The notes under the pieces: generated by a model
Databases searched by the model: none
What the model was told of the DNA's origin: nothing
What the model saw: only the letters and a program-made list of their open reading frames with translations
Assembly: GCF_003287275.1 (NCBI RefSeq)
Contig: NZ_QEVW01000008.1
Coordinates: 372,001-436,000 of the forward strand
Direction of reading: 5' to 3'
DNA length: 64,000 nucleotides
DNA from: Paenibacillus taichungensis
Lineage (GTDB): Bacteria > Bacillota > Bacilli > Paenibacillales > Paenibacillaceae
Made by a program: the position numbers and the translations under genes
Part shown: one piece after another, positions 8,729 through 17,478 of the stretch
Layout of the letters: each line of letters starts with the position of its first letter
Position numbering within the stretch: the first letter of the stretch is position 1

Positions 8729-9754
8729 ATGAACGAACCGTGGGCCGCTTCAATGAGTGGAGTTCCCTGGAACGAGGATAAAATGGACAAGGCTATCGTA
8801 CAACTGCGAAACAGGGCTACGATTAGCTTTGTTGTCGGGCTGGACGAGGCGCATGATCTGCAAAAGCTAGATGAATATGTGTTTGCCAAACGCCCCGATT
8901 TGATTTTAAATGTGTCCAATACAGATATGAAGGGGCGGTATTCAGAAGAGTTTCTGGAGGCACTTGCTGGTTTGAAACATGTCACCGCTTTGCAGCTGGA
9001 TCTCAAACAACCACAGGATTTAAGTATATTGAGTGCGCTGCAAAAGATGGAGTTTCTAAACATTCGCTCACCCAAAAAGCAAAACCTGGACTTCATCCGA
9101 AATTACAAATACTTGAATTACCTCGCACTTAGCGGGAAATTTCCCGATCTCTCGCCGATTGAGGACTGCATTCGGTTGAATACCCTCGTCCTGAACTGTG
9201 ACATTGATCAGCTTGATTTTGTTGCAGACTTGCCATTTATTGAGTATTTGGCTCTTGATCACTGTACATTGAATGGTTCACTCAAAGTACTGGCTGAATC
9301 GAATATCCATATGCTGAGATTATCGTCCGTAAAGAATCTGACCGAGATCGATGCAGTGGGGGCATTACATCATCTGGTCTATCTGCATCTGTCATTGCCC
9401 AAAATCGAGCGGCTGTGCGACTTCTCGCACATGAAGAATCTACGGCAGCTTGAACTTGATTTCATGAAGTCTCTGCAAGAGATTGAGAACCTGTGGACTG
9501 CGGATCAATTGGAGGTGCTGGAACTGAAAGAGATCCATAAGGGGATCAAGGCTGAGGCATTTATACGTTTGACCGAAATGCAAAGTTTGCGACAGGTGGA
9601 TTTTCGTTTTATTGATCATAGTAAAGGCCGGATTGCCGGTATGAGCAAACAAATGATTGAAGCGGGGAAAGGGCACCTGCTCTATGAACAAATTCCTGAA
9701 GAACAGCGAATTCCTTCGATGGCTCTTGTGCACCTCTCCAAAATTCTAATGTAA
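8729..9754 (+). CDS. Leucine-rich-repeat protein, probably cytoplasmic
   Basis: A 341-aa protein without signal peptide or membrane segment. From about residue 65 to 305 it shows degenerate leucine-rich repeats of roughly 20-23 residues: LKHVTALQLDL, MEFLNIRS, LNYLALSG, LNTLVLNC, IEYLALDHC, IHMLRLSS, LVYLHLSL, LRQLELDF and LEVLELKE. Such folds bind other proteins. No enzyme domain or surface-anchoring signal is present, so an internalin-type role is unlikely. AGGGTGA precedes the ATG. It is a single-gene unit ending in a strong hairpin. Function is not recognised. Confidence 0.72.
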   Translation: MNEPWAASMSGVPWNEDKMDKAIVQLRNRATISFVVGLDEAHDLQKLDEYVFAKRPDLILNVSNTDMKGRYSEEFLEALAGLKHVTALQLDLKQPQDLSILSALQKMEFLNIRSPKKQNLDFIRNYKYLNYLALSGKFPDLSPIEDCIRLNTLVLNCDIDQLDFVADLPFIEYLALDHCTLNGSLKVLAESNIHMLRLSSVKNLTEIDAVGALHHLVYLHLSLPKIERLCDFSHMKNLRQLELDFMKSLQEIENLWTADQLEVLELKEIHKGIKAEAFIRLTEMQSLRQVDFRFIDHSKGRIAGMSKQMIEAGKGHLLYEQIPEEQRIPSMALVHLSKILM

Positions 9755-9757
9755 ACC

Positions 9758-9796
9758 ATACACAAATGCCCGCCTCCGAAACGGGCGTTTGTGTAT
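9758..9796. terminator. Bidirectional terminator
   Basis: A 15-bp perfect stem, ATACACAAATGCCCG / CGGGCGTTTGTGTAT, between the convergent LRR and AraC genes. Confidence 0.75.
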
Positions 9797-9830
9797 TTAC
9801 AATCCTCGGTCCATACCGGCCCACGCCTGG

Positions 9831-12116
9831 CTAACCATGGTTGGAGGAGATAAAGGGCTCATCACCCGCATGACGCTTGCGGTATTCTCCGGGGGTCAGC
9901 CCATACCGACGCTTGAACATACGGATGAACGAGTTCACATTTTGATAGCCGACCTGTGTCGCAATGTCCTGAATTCGCAGATCTACATTCACAAGCAGTT
10001 CCTTGGCCCGCTCAACGCGCAGATTGTTCAGATATTCGCTGAAGTTGATGTTAGTCTTTTCCTTGAAAATACTGGAGAGGTATCCCGATGTTAAATTCAA
10101 CTTGTCGGCGACGATATTCAAATTAATATCTTCCCCATAATGATGATCCAGGTAGTCCAGCACAAAGCTGATAACCGGATCACGTGTTTCCAGCTGGCTG
10201 CGTACTGCCGCAAGCACCGGTTGAGCCAGCGCCTGAAGCCATTCTCTGTATTGCTGCATGGAATGGAAACTAGCAAATGTCTCTCCCGGAGGAGAAGAGC
10301 GAAGCTCGGATTCGATTTTCGTCAAATTCAGCTTCATCACCGTCTTGCTGATCTGTTCGACTGCGCCAATCGCAAAGGTGCGGAAGTCTTCTGCGGCCGC
10401 ATCCTTGTGCTGCAGTTGCTCCAGCTGGCGATCCAGCCAAGCGAATACGGCCTCTTCATTGCCGGATTGCAGCAGGTTGTGCAGTTCCTCCCCATAGGTG
10501 ACCTTCACATGGAAGGCATTTGACGAAGAAGCGCGCGGCTCCACAATAACTTGTGTCTCCCCATTCAGCCTGCGTTCTTTTAACAACATGGACAGATTGC
10601 TGTACGTATCGGTAAAAGGAATTTCTCCGGAATACACCGGACTTACCGCGATGGTCAGATAAAGGGTTTCCTCGACAGCCAGCAACTCCTTCAGTGTATC
10701 GAGCGCTTGAAGAATACCACTTTGTGGACCTGGATCGAACAGCAGCAGGAGCAGTTGGTCCTGCTCGGGCTGAATGGCAACGCTATTGGTTTGGCTGCTG
10801 GTGAACAGGCTTTGAATCAGCTTCCATAATAACAGGGTATGCTGCCCGAATTCATCCGGCTGTGATTTGAAGCCCACCTTGAACAGAATGGAGACATAAG
10901 GCTGCTCGGAATGCTGGGCATCCTCAAGCTCCGCCAAATAGGAGCTGAGCGGTATATTTTTTACTTTATGGATATAAGCATACTGACGCACGAGAGAGTT
11001 CTTTTGCGCAAGGTCGCTTTGAATGTAACGGTTCTTTTCCAGAATGGAGCTCAGGCGGTCCCCGATCATGGCGAATTCTTTTACACTGCTCCATTTGTTA
11101 GGACCGCTGTCCGGATTTCGGTCCAGAGCGGCAATAAGGCGCTGGAGCGGCTGATTTAGTCGTAAGCTGAAAAACAGGGAGGAGATCACACTAATCAGTA
11201 CAGCAGCACCAAGCAGGAAAGCCAGCAGCAGCTGCATGCCTCGCATTTCCGCAGCGATTACCGCGGCCTGAGTGACACGAACATAGGTAAATCCGGTTTG
11301 CTTACCTTTTTCATAGAAGTAATACTGATCCCCAATACGCTCATGTTTGCTCCCGTCTGCAGGTAGCTGCGGATTCTGCATTTCCTCCTCCATCGTGGTA
11401 AAAAGCAGGCGTCCCTCGTTGTCCAGAATGTAGAACGGATTATTAGCGGCATCGCCATATGTGTCCTGCATACGCTGTGGATCCAGCATAACAATGCCAT
11501 ACACATCTTCGTAGGGAATGGCTTTCATCATGAGCGGCATCAGTTGACCGAGAGAACGTGATGAGTGAACGGTATTTTCCGTAAAAGCTGCTGCAGGCAT
11601 GACTTTCAGAAACTGGTTGTTCATCGTTTGCGTTTTCCAGTAGTCCGGAGGATATTCTTTACTATAATAATATTTACCGAACATATCACTGGCACTGTTA
11701 AGACCTTCCTTCTCCAGTACATAGTCTTCTTGCTTGAAATAGAGAATGAAATTGTCAATATGCAGAAAAGGATTGGCGTACAGCGTGGAGAGGTCCGACT
11801 TCACCTCTGCGGGAATATCGTAACGGCGGTTCTCCTTAATGTGGCTCAAAATGCCAAGGTTGGCTGTCCAGGTATCCGATTGAGTGAGGGCCAGAATCAT
11901 ATTCTGGGTCAGTCGGAAATGATTCTCATATCCTTCGACGGTCTGTGCAAGGCCCAGTTCATTTTGTCTGACCATCTCCTGATAGACCTTGTTGCTTAAG
12001 TACAGGTGGGAGAACAGATTAAATGAAGCCAAAATCAGGATGACACTGAGGAAGCTCAGCATTAGCTTGACAAACAGTCCATTCAGCGCAAATTTGCTTG
12101 TAAGCAGTCCCTTCAT
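9831..12116 (-). CDS. Membrane-bound AraC-family sensor-regulator of the amino-sugar locus
   Basis: A 761-aa regulator of the type common in Paenibacillus beside LplB/YtcP transporters. A first membrane helix lies at about residues 14-34, an extracytoplasmic sensor region at 35-290, a second helix at about 293-318, then a linker region, and a C-terminal AraC domain of two helix-turn-helices (residues about 660-750: LNIVADKLNLTSGYLSSIF and IQDIATQVGYQNVNSFIRMF). One chain thus joins extracellular sensing and DNA binding. GGGGGA lies 9 bases before the ATG. It is divergent from the transporter genes and probably activates them. Its 5' end and upstream region are duplicated at 13.6-13.9 kb. Confidence 0.9.
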   Translation of the reverse strand: MKGLLTSKFALNGLFVKLMLSFLSVILILASFNLFSHLYLSNKVYQEMVRQNELGLAQTVEGYENHFRLTQNMILALTQSDTWTANLGILSHIKENRRYDIPAEVKSDLSTLYANPFLHIDNFILYFKQEDYVLEKEGLNSASDMFGKYYYSKEYPPDYWKTQTMNNQFLKVMPAAAFTENTVHSSRSLGQLMPLMMKAIPYEDVYGIVMLDPQRMQDTYGDAANNPFYILDNEGRLLFTTMEEEMQNPQLPADGSKHERIGDQYYFYEKGKQTGFTYVRVTQAAVIAAEMRGMQLLLAFLLGAAVLISVISSLFFSLRLNQPLQRLIAALDRNPDSGPNKWSSVKEFAMIGDRLSSILEKNRYIQSDLAQKNSLVRQYAYIHKVKNIPLSSYLAELEDAQHSEQPYVSILFKVGFKSQPDEFGQHTLLLWKLIQSLFTSSQTNSVAIQPEQDQLLLLLFDPGPQSGILQALDTLKELLAVEETLYLTIAVSPVYSGEIPFTDTYSNLSMLLKERRLNGETQVIVEPRASSSNAFHVKVTYGEELHNLLQSGNEEAVFAWLDRQLEQLQHKDAAAEDFRTFAIGAVEQISKTVMKLNLTKIESELRSSPPGETFASFHSMQQYREWLQALAQPVLAAVRSQLETRDPVISFVLDYLDHHYGEDINLNIVADKLNLTSGYLSSIFKEKTNINFSEYLNNLRVERAKELLVNVDLRIQDIATQVGYQNVNSFIRMFKRRYGLTPGEYRKRHAGDEPFISSNHG

Positions 12117-12277
12117 TATGACATTCCCCCTTGAGTACAGCCCCGGATCGAGTAGTTAATCCTATCATAGCGGCATAAAGCTGACACAAACAATATACAC
12201 TTTTACTGAATTATACGCGGATATCTGGAAAAAAGGAGTAAAGGCGAAAAGTTATATAACATGTAGATAGCGCTTTC
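12102..12277. repeat. Duplicated regulatory block, copy A
   Basis: These 176 bp, covering the first codons and upstream region of the AraC gene, recur in direct orientation at 13681-13856 with two mismatches by eye. After the block, similarity continues to about 12376 but drops to roughly two thirds identity. Confidence 0.93.
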
Positions 12278-12297
12278 CTTATGAAAATTGGTATAAT
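12266..12297 (+). promoter_or_regulatory. Promoter of lipoprotein gene with cre-like site
   Basis: A TATAAT at 12292-12297 lies just after AGATAGCGCTTTC, which resembles the CcpA catabolite-response element (core AGCGCT). The aligned positions in copy B hold the same elements, so the lipoprotein and sugar-transport genes appear to share control logic. The -35 hexamer is poor, which fits an activator-dependent promoter. Confidence 0.42.
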
Positions 12298-12474
12298 GAG
12301 GAAATGTACTCTGGATTTACAAGGGAAGTTACCTCACATTCAAGTCAATTTACAATCTTCTAAGCAAGAGAGGGTGCACCTCACTACAATCTTTGGTTGA
12401 AGTCTTGTGCTTCAAAAAGAACTTCCCCTGCTTAATGACAGGAATTGAACAATATTTTCACTGGAGGAATTGCA

Positions 12475-13149
12475 ATGAAACGTGCTTACCTGTTAATAAT
12501 AATTGTGCTTACCCTTAGCGCATGCGAACAGACTAATACTAGTACTAATGAAGATAACAATGCCGTTGTTGTAGGTGATACGAATGCGGAGGATTCTAAA
12601 AACACAGAAATTGCGCTGAGCACAAAAGGGGATTTATCAAAAGTTCCCTCAGAATTTTTAGCTCAGAACGAAAGTGATCTAACTGCTGGGGATTCTGAAA
12701 CGGCCTATAAAATGTGTGCAGAAGCTCTGTCTGGATATTATAAAGCGATTTGGAACGGCTCGGAAATTGATTTGGATACTTATATCGATAACGAAAACCT
12801 TAAACAATATACGCAGAAAAAAGTTTCATCTCAATATGATTTATTCCTTAAAAACAAGTTTACCTATAATCAGGTCACAAGCGTTGATATTGGTGCTAGA
12901 CAAGTAGAGTATGTTGGAGGAGATAATAGTTTTTTCTATTTGAAATTAGATGCACGTGTTCATAAGGATATAGGTGACTTTGCTGAACCTACTGAATTTC
13001 TTGTGCAAAATTCGAGTGGAAAGTTAGTTATTGTTGATTGGTATACTAGTAGTAAGGATAGTTATGATTCATCTGTACGTGGAGATACTCAGACTATTGA
13101 CAATCCTGATATCTGGAATAACACGGAATGGGTGAGCACAATTAACTGA
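12475..13149 (+). CDS. Lipoprotein of unknown function inside the duplicated promoter region
   Basis: A 224-aa predicted lipoprotein: positively charged start, hydrophobic stretch, lipobox LSAC with Cys17, then a Ser/Thr/Asn-rich linker to about residue 60. The remainder contains no family that could be recognised. GGAGG lies 8 bases before the ATG at 12475; the earlier in-frame ATG at 12445 has no ribosome site. The gene is visibly AT-richer than the sugar genes on both sides. It sits between the two copies of the duplicated regulatory block and upstream of a transposase remnant, so it was probably carried in and now uses a copy of the sugar-operon promoter. Confidence 0.72.
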   Translation: MKRAYLLIIIVLTLSACEQTNTSTNEDNNAVVVGDTNAEDSKNTEIALSTKGDLSKVPSEFLAQNESDLTAGDSETAYKMCAEALSGYYKAIWNGSEIDLDTYIDNENLKQYTQKKVSSQYDLFLKNKFTYNQVTSVDIGARQVEYVGGDNSFFYLKLDARVHKDIGDFAEPTEFLVQNSSGKLVIVDWYTSSKDSYDSSVRGDTQTIDNPDIWNNTEWVSTIN

Positions 13150-13246
13150 TGAATTCCCCTAGCAATTGGATTGTTATTTTCAGTGGTTTAAACGGGTACA
13201 TATTTTAAAAATGTCGTCAAAGGGCATGGCTCGCATTTACAAGTGC

Positions 13247-13534
13247 TAGCCACTGTCCCATATGACGTTTTTCAGTTGCAAAATCCGCTCTACGTCTCTT
13301 CATCCGGTGAAGGGGGAAGGTGCGGCCTTCTTACATTTGTTTTTCAGCGGACAATCCGTGCAGTCTGCGCATTTGAGTGATGAAGTTTCGTTCCATAATC
13401 CCTTTCGGTGGTTGGTTTGCTTTCATATGAGTAACGTAAGTATCCTGATTGCCGGGCATTTCCACGTATCGCCACCTTCCTTCTGGCTCAAGTTGCTGAT
13501 CTTGCCCTTTCCCAGGTGTGTGTAATTTCTTCAT
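13247..13534 (-). pseudogene. Transposase remnant, IS1182-like
   Basis: On the minus strand one frame reads KCADCTDCPLKNKCKKAA, the cysteine-rich motif of IS1182-family DDE transposases, and ends at a stop shortly after. The preceding part (RWRYVEMPGNQDTYVTHMKAN) lies in a shifted frame and fits the segment just upstream of that motif. Only about 95 codons remain, with at least one frameshift and a stop. No terminal inverted repeats were found, so the element is long dead. Confidence 0.6.
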
Positions 13535-13619
13535 TTACTTCTATAGCTAGTTCACCCAGCAAAGCCTTCTCTTCCCCTTATTCAAAGTGGGCAAAAGAGT
13601 GTAGCCCCCGGACGTTGGA

Positions 13620-13697
13620 GTAAATAATGCCCAAGTTGGCTGTTCAGTATCCAATTGAGTGAGGCTAGAATTGTGTTTTGAAGCAGTCCCTGCATTA
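13620..13697 (-). pseudogene. Deleted remnant of an AraC regulator gene
   Basis: Bases 13627-13676 resemble 11850-11900 inside the intact AraC gene (shared stretches include ttggctgt and attgagtgagg), then jump directly to the sequence around its start codon (aagcagtccc, cattatgacattccccc). About 200 bp of the coding region between these points are missing. This is a second, internally deleted copy of the 5' end of the regulator gene. Confidence 0.7.
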
Positions 13698-13856
13698 TGA
13701 CATTCCCCCTTGAATACAGCCCCGGATCGAGTAGTTAATCCTATCATAGCGGCATAAAGCTGACACAAACAATATACACTTTTACTGAATTATACGCGGA
13801 TATCTGGAAAAAAGGAGTAAAGGCGAAAAGTTATATAACATGTAGATAGCGCTTTC
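13681..13856. repeat. Duplicated regulatory block, copy B
   Basis: Direct repeat of 12102-12277, 174 of 176 bases alike by eye. This copy leads into the ABC-transporter genes, so it is probably at the ancestral position. Confidence 0.93.
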
Positions 13857-13876
13857 TAAAGAAATACAGCTATAAT
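13845..13876 (+). promoter_or_regulatory. Promoter of amino-sugar operon with cre-like site
   Basis: TATAAT at 13871-13876 follows AGATAGCGCTTTC, a fair match to the CcpA site. The start point would be near 13883, leaving a leader of about 75 bases before the first permease gene. Confidence 0.45.
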
Positions 13877-13959
13877 TCGGAGACGAACCCCGGAATTTCA
13901 GGGTAAGTTATCTGACATAAAAGTCGATTTAACTCATTTAAGCAAGAGGGGGCATGCCG

Positions 13960-14928
13960 ATGGCTGATGCTAGCGTAACGCAACGTACACTGCAAAAGGA
14001 AGCGCACCGGCCGCCTCGGCGGAAGTCGCGTTTGATCAGAACCTGGAACAGGAACAAGGCGCTATGGCTGCTATTCCTGCCATGCCTCCTGTATTATTTG
14101 ATCTTCCGCTATGCGCCGATGTTTGGTCTGGTCATCACGTTCAAGGATTACAATCTGTTTAAAGGAATTTGGGCCAGTGATTGGGTGGGATTCAAATATT
14201 ATCGGATGTTTCTGGAGAATCCCGATTTTTGGCCGCTGATGAAGAATACGTTTCTGCTGGGACTGTATAAGCTGGTGTTCGGCTTTCCAGCCCCGATCCT
14301 GCTGGCCATTCTGCTGAATGAGGTACGAAGGGCAGCATTCAAGCGCTTTGTACAGACCGTCAGCTATCTGCCGCATTTCATTTCGAATGTAATCGTGGCG
14401 AGTATGGTAATTATGTTTCTGTCTCCAACTGGAGGGCTCATTAACAATTTGCTGGCAGGGATCGGCATTGGACCGATCAATTTCATGAATGAGCCCGGGC
14501 TGTTCCGGGGCATCTACGTCCTTTCGGAAATCTGGCAGCATATCGGGTGGGAAACCATTATTTATCTGGCCGCGCTGACGGCCATCGACCCGCAGTTGTA
14601 TGAAGCCGCCGATATGGACGGAGCAAGCCGATTGCGCAAAATCTGGCATGTCACACTGCCCGGTATATCTCCCGCGATCGTCATTACACTGATTCTAAAT
14701 ATCGGCAAAGTGCTGGAGATCGGCTTCGAGAAAGTCTTCCTGATGCAGAATCCGGCGATCTACGATACAGCGGATATTATCAGCACGTATGTCTACAGGG
14801 TAGGCATGGTACAGGGGAACTTCAGTTATGGGGCATCCATTGATTTGTTCATGGGAGTCATCAGTCTGATTTTCATCTATACGGCTAACTGGCTCAGCCG
14901 CCGATTAAGTGAGACCAGTCTATGGTAG
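13960..14928 (+). CDS. Sugar ABC transporter permease, LplB type
   Basis: About 322 aa with six membrane helices and the binding-protein-dependent permease domain. It starts with the family's NKALWLLFLPCLLYYLIFRYAPMFG, and the EAA loop that docks the ATPase reads YEAADMDGASRLRKIWHVTLPG. A good GAGGGGG lies 7 bases before ATG 13960; ATG 13954 is in frame but too close to the ribosome site. It is the first gene of a transport and catabolic unit with two permeases and a binding lipoprotein but no ATPase, which fits use of a shared MsmX-type ATPase. Cargo is inferred from nagA, nagB and the hexosaminidase downstream: GlcNAc-containing oligosaccharide. Confidence 0.92.
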   Translation: MADASVTQRTLQKEAHRPPRRKSRLIRTWNRNKALWLLFLPCLLYYLIFRYAPMFGLVITFKDYNLFKGIWASDWVGFKYYRMFLENPDFWPLMKNTFLLGLYKLVFGFPAPILLAILLNEVRRAAFKRFVQTVSYLPHFISNVIVASMVIMFLSPTGGLINNLLAGIGIGPINFMNEPGLFRGIYVLSEIWQHIGWETIIYLAALTAIDPQLYEAADMDGASRLRKIWHVTLPGISPAIVITLILNIGKVLEIGFEKVFLMQNPAIYDTADIISTYVYRVGMVQGNFSYGASIDLFMGVISLIFIYTANWLSRRLSETSLW

Positions 14929-14941
14929 AAAGAGGTGTGGC

Positions 14942-15811
14942 GTGAAATCACTCCGATTTTCTTGGTTTAACGTTGTGGCATCGCTAATCCTGCTGTTCGT
15001 TGTTGTGGTTACACTCTATCCGTTCCTTCATATGCTGGCGGTTTCCCTCAGCAGCAACGTAAACGTCATCCAAAACAATATTTCCTTCTGGCCCAAAGGC
15101 TTTAATCTGAGCATGTACAAATTGGTGCTCGGCGATCCGCAAATCTGGACGGCTTACCGAAATACGATCATTTACACTGTGCTTGGTACACTGATCTCGC
15201 TGGTGGTCACCTCCACTGGAGCTTACGCATTGTCCAGAAAGGACATGGCACTGCGTAATAGCTTCACCGTCCTGATTGTAATTACGATGTTCTTCAGCGG
15301 TGGGATGATTCCGACCTTCCTGGTGGTCCGTTCATTGAATCTGGTGGACACCGTATGGGGCATGGTTCTCCCGGGTGCAGTTAGCACCTGGAACCTCATT
15401 CTGATGCGCACGTTCTTCTCAGGCATCCCCAAAGAGCTGGAGGAATCGGGCAGGATGGACGGTTTGAACGATATTGGTATCTTCATACGTATTATTGTGC
15501 CGCTGTCCAAGGCATCCTTTGCCACGATTGCCCTTTTCTATGCTGTGGGTATGTGGAACAACTTTATCTTTCCACTGCTCTATCTACGGTCTCCCGATTT
15601 ATTTCCACTCCAGGTGCTGCTGCGTAATCTCGTGCTGGCCGGCAGCGCAAGCTCAGGCGACGTAACATCCATTGGGGGAGATAATCTGGTGGTGGAGGAA
15701 TCGCTCAAGTATGCGACCATCATGGTCTCAACCCTGCCAATTCTGGTCATCTATCCGTTCGTACAGAAGTATTTCGTCAAGGGAGCCATGGTTGGTGCGG
15801 TCAAAGGTTAA
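14942..15811 (+). CDS. Sugar ABC transporter permease, YtcP/MalG type
   Basis: A 289-aa partner permease with six membrane helices and an EAA loop (KELEESGRMDGLNDIGIFIR) in the usual position. It begins at GTG 14942, preceded by AGAGGTG, 13 bases after the first permease; an in-frame upstream extension overlaps that gene and lacks a ribosome site. The C-terminus FVKGAMVGAVKG is typical of this subfamily. It would form the heterodimeric channel with the 13960 product. Confidence 0.92.
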   Translation: MKSLRFSWFNVVASLILLFVVVVTLYPFLHMLAVSLSSNVNVIQNNISFWPKGFNLSMYKLVLGDPQIWTAYRNTIIYTVLGTLISLVVTSTGAYALSRKDMALRNSFTVLIVITMFFSGGMIPTFLVVRSLNLVDTVWGMVLPGAVSTWNLILMRTFFSGIPKELEESGRMDGLNDIGIFIRIIVPLSKASFATIALFYAVGMWNNFIFPLLYLRSPDLFPLQVLLRNLVLAGSASSGDVTSIGGDNLVVEESLKYATIMVSTLPILVIYPFVQKYFVKGAMVGAVKG

Positions 15812-15859
15812 AGTGAGGCAAGAAATGCACCGCGAATTCAGGTTAAGGGAGAGAAGCTT

Positions 15860-17419
15860 ATGGGCAAATGGAAATCGGTAATACTTCCCCTGCTGATTGC
15901 AGTTACGATGGTGGCAGGGTGCAGCGGCGGCAAGGGTGCCGACCCGCAAACAGATACCAAGGGAAATGGTACCGGAATAACCGATAATTCCACCGGTGCG
16001 GGAAAGACCTTCACGGCCCTGCTGGACAACAATGCCACTTTTCCTTATTCCAAGAGCTGGCCCATTTGGAGCTGGTTGAAGGAAAAGACGGGCGTCACGC
16101 TGGAAGTGCAGACACCTTCCGGCAAGCTGGATGAGAGCCTGAACCTTGCGATTGCCTCCAAAGCGCTGCCTGATCTGATGTATATGCCCAATCGCAAGGA
16201 TTCGAACAAGTTTGGTCAACAGGGCGCGTTGGTGGACCTGATGGAGTATATGGACAGTATGCCGAATCTAAAGGCATGGATGAAGCAATATCCCGAGGAA
16301 GCGAAGGCTGCCCTGTCCGCAGACGGTAAAATGTATATGTTCCCCAATCAGGGCTTCGGCGAGACGAATCGTATGATCTGGATGTACCGTAAGGATGTTT
16401 TTGACAAGGAAGGCATTCAGGTTCCAACAACTTATGAAGAGTTGCATGCAGCGCTGAAGAAGCTGAAGGAGAAATACCCGGACAGTTACCCGCTCTCGAT
16501 CCGTTACGGTCAGATCCCGGATGAGATGAATGCCAATATGACGGTGAACTACGGAACGGGTGAGGGTGCCTACTATGATTTTGACCAGAAGGAATGGCGT
16601 TATGGACCGACTGAAGACAACTACAAGGCCATGGTAGGGATGTGGAAAAGTTTTTACGATGAAGGGTTGGTCCCACCCGACTTCTTATCATTGCAAACCA
16701 AGCAGTGGCAGGATATGGTCTCGACTGGAAAATCATTTGTAACCATTGATTATATCAGCCGGATTGATTTCTTCAATAATGCCATGCAGCAGGAAAATCC
16801 AGAGTTCAACATGCAGTTTCTGGCCCCTCCGGCAGGTATTTCAGGGGGGAAACAACTAAATCCGTATTTTCATTATATGGAAGGCGGATTGACGGTGGCT
16901 TCGACCTCCAAGAACATTGATGATGTGATGAAGTACATGGACTTTTTCTATTCCGAGGAAGGACGTACGCTGAGCAGCTGGGGTGTAGAGGGCGAGACCT
17001 TTATAAAGGAAGGCGATACGATCAAGTTCAAGCCGGAGTATAACGATGTCATTGAAATGCGCAAACAGACAGGGCTTCAAACGAGCGGAACCTACACCTG
17101 GATTGATTTCAACGCGCATTTGTCACTATTCTCGGACGATCTGAAGCATGCCTATGAAGAAGCGGTCAAATATGACCCTCCCGCAATGCAGCCAAGACCA
17201 GCTTTTACAGAAGTGGAAAATGAAGTCATATCCATTACCGGGCAGGCAATCAAGAAGCACCGTGACGAGAGCTTTGCCAAATTTGTTACGGGTTCCCGGA
17301 GTCTGGCGGATTGGGAGAAGTACGTAGAGGAAATTAACAATCTTGGGGTAGATAAGCTGCTGAACACCTATAAGGAAGCGTATGACCGTGTTCAGAATGT
17401 TCAGCTGAGCGCGAAATGA
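15860..17419 (+). CDS. Extracellular sugar-binding lipoprotein, YtcQ/LipO type
   Basis: A 519-aa solute-binding lipoprotein with signal peptide and lipobox VAGC, Cys21. The size, the pattern W-x-W-L-K-E-K-T-G near residue 75 and the DLMYMPNRKD segment fit the large binding proteins that pair with LplB/YtcP permeases. It lies 48 bases after the second permease with a good site (AGGGAGAG) before the ATG. It is expected to catch an oligosaccharide outside the cell and feed the two permeases. The ligand is inferred from context only. Confidence 0.9.
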   Translation: MGKWKSVILPLLIAVTMVAGCSGGKGADPQTDTKGNGTGITDNSTGAGKTFTALLDNNATFPYSKSWPIWSWLKEKTGVTLEVQTPSGKLDESLNLAIASKALPDLMYMPNRKDSNKFGQQGALVDLMEYMDSMPNLKAWMKQYPEEAKAALSADGKMYMFPNQGFGETNRMIWMYRKDVFDKEGIQVPTTYEELHAALKKLKEKYPDSYPLSIRYGQIPDEMNANMTVNYGTGEGAYYDFDQKEWRYGPTEDNYKAMVGMWKSFYDEGLVPPDFLSLQTKQWQDMVSTGKSFVTIDYISRIDFFNNAMQQENPEFNMQFLAPPAGISGGKQLNPYFHYMEGGLTVASTSKNIDDVMKYMDFFYSEEGRTLSSWGVEGETFIKEGDTIKFKPEYNDVIEMRKQTGLQTSGTYTWIDFNAHLSLFSDDLKHAYEEAVKYDPPAMQPRPAFTEVENEVISITGQAIKKHRDESFAKFVTGSRSLADWEKYVEEINNLGVDKLLNTYKEAYDRVQNVQLSAK

Positions 17420-17478
17420 GCGAATGTAAGGCACAGGAATCCTAGACCATTACAGAATGGCAAAAGGAGGCTTCGCTT

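Noticed and set aside
12323..12427. GGGAAGTT and AACTTCCC as a long-range stem in the lipoprotein leader
   Set aside because: Eight bases about 90 apart can pair by chance, and the other copy of the leader does not keep it.
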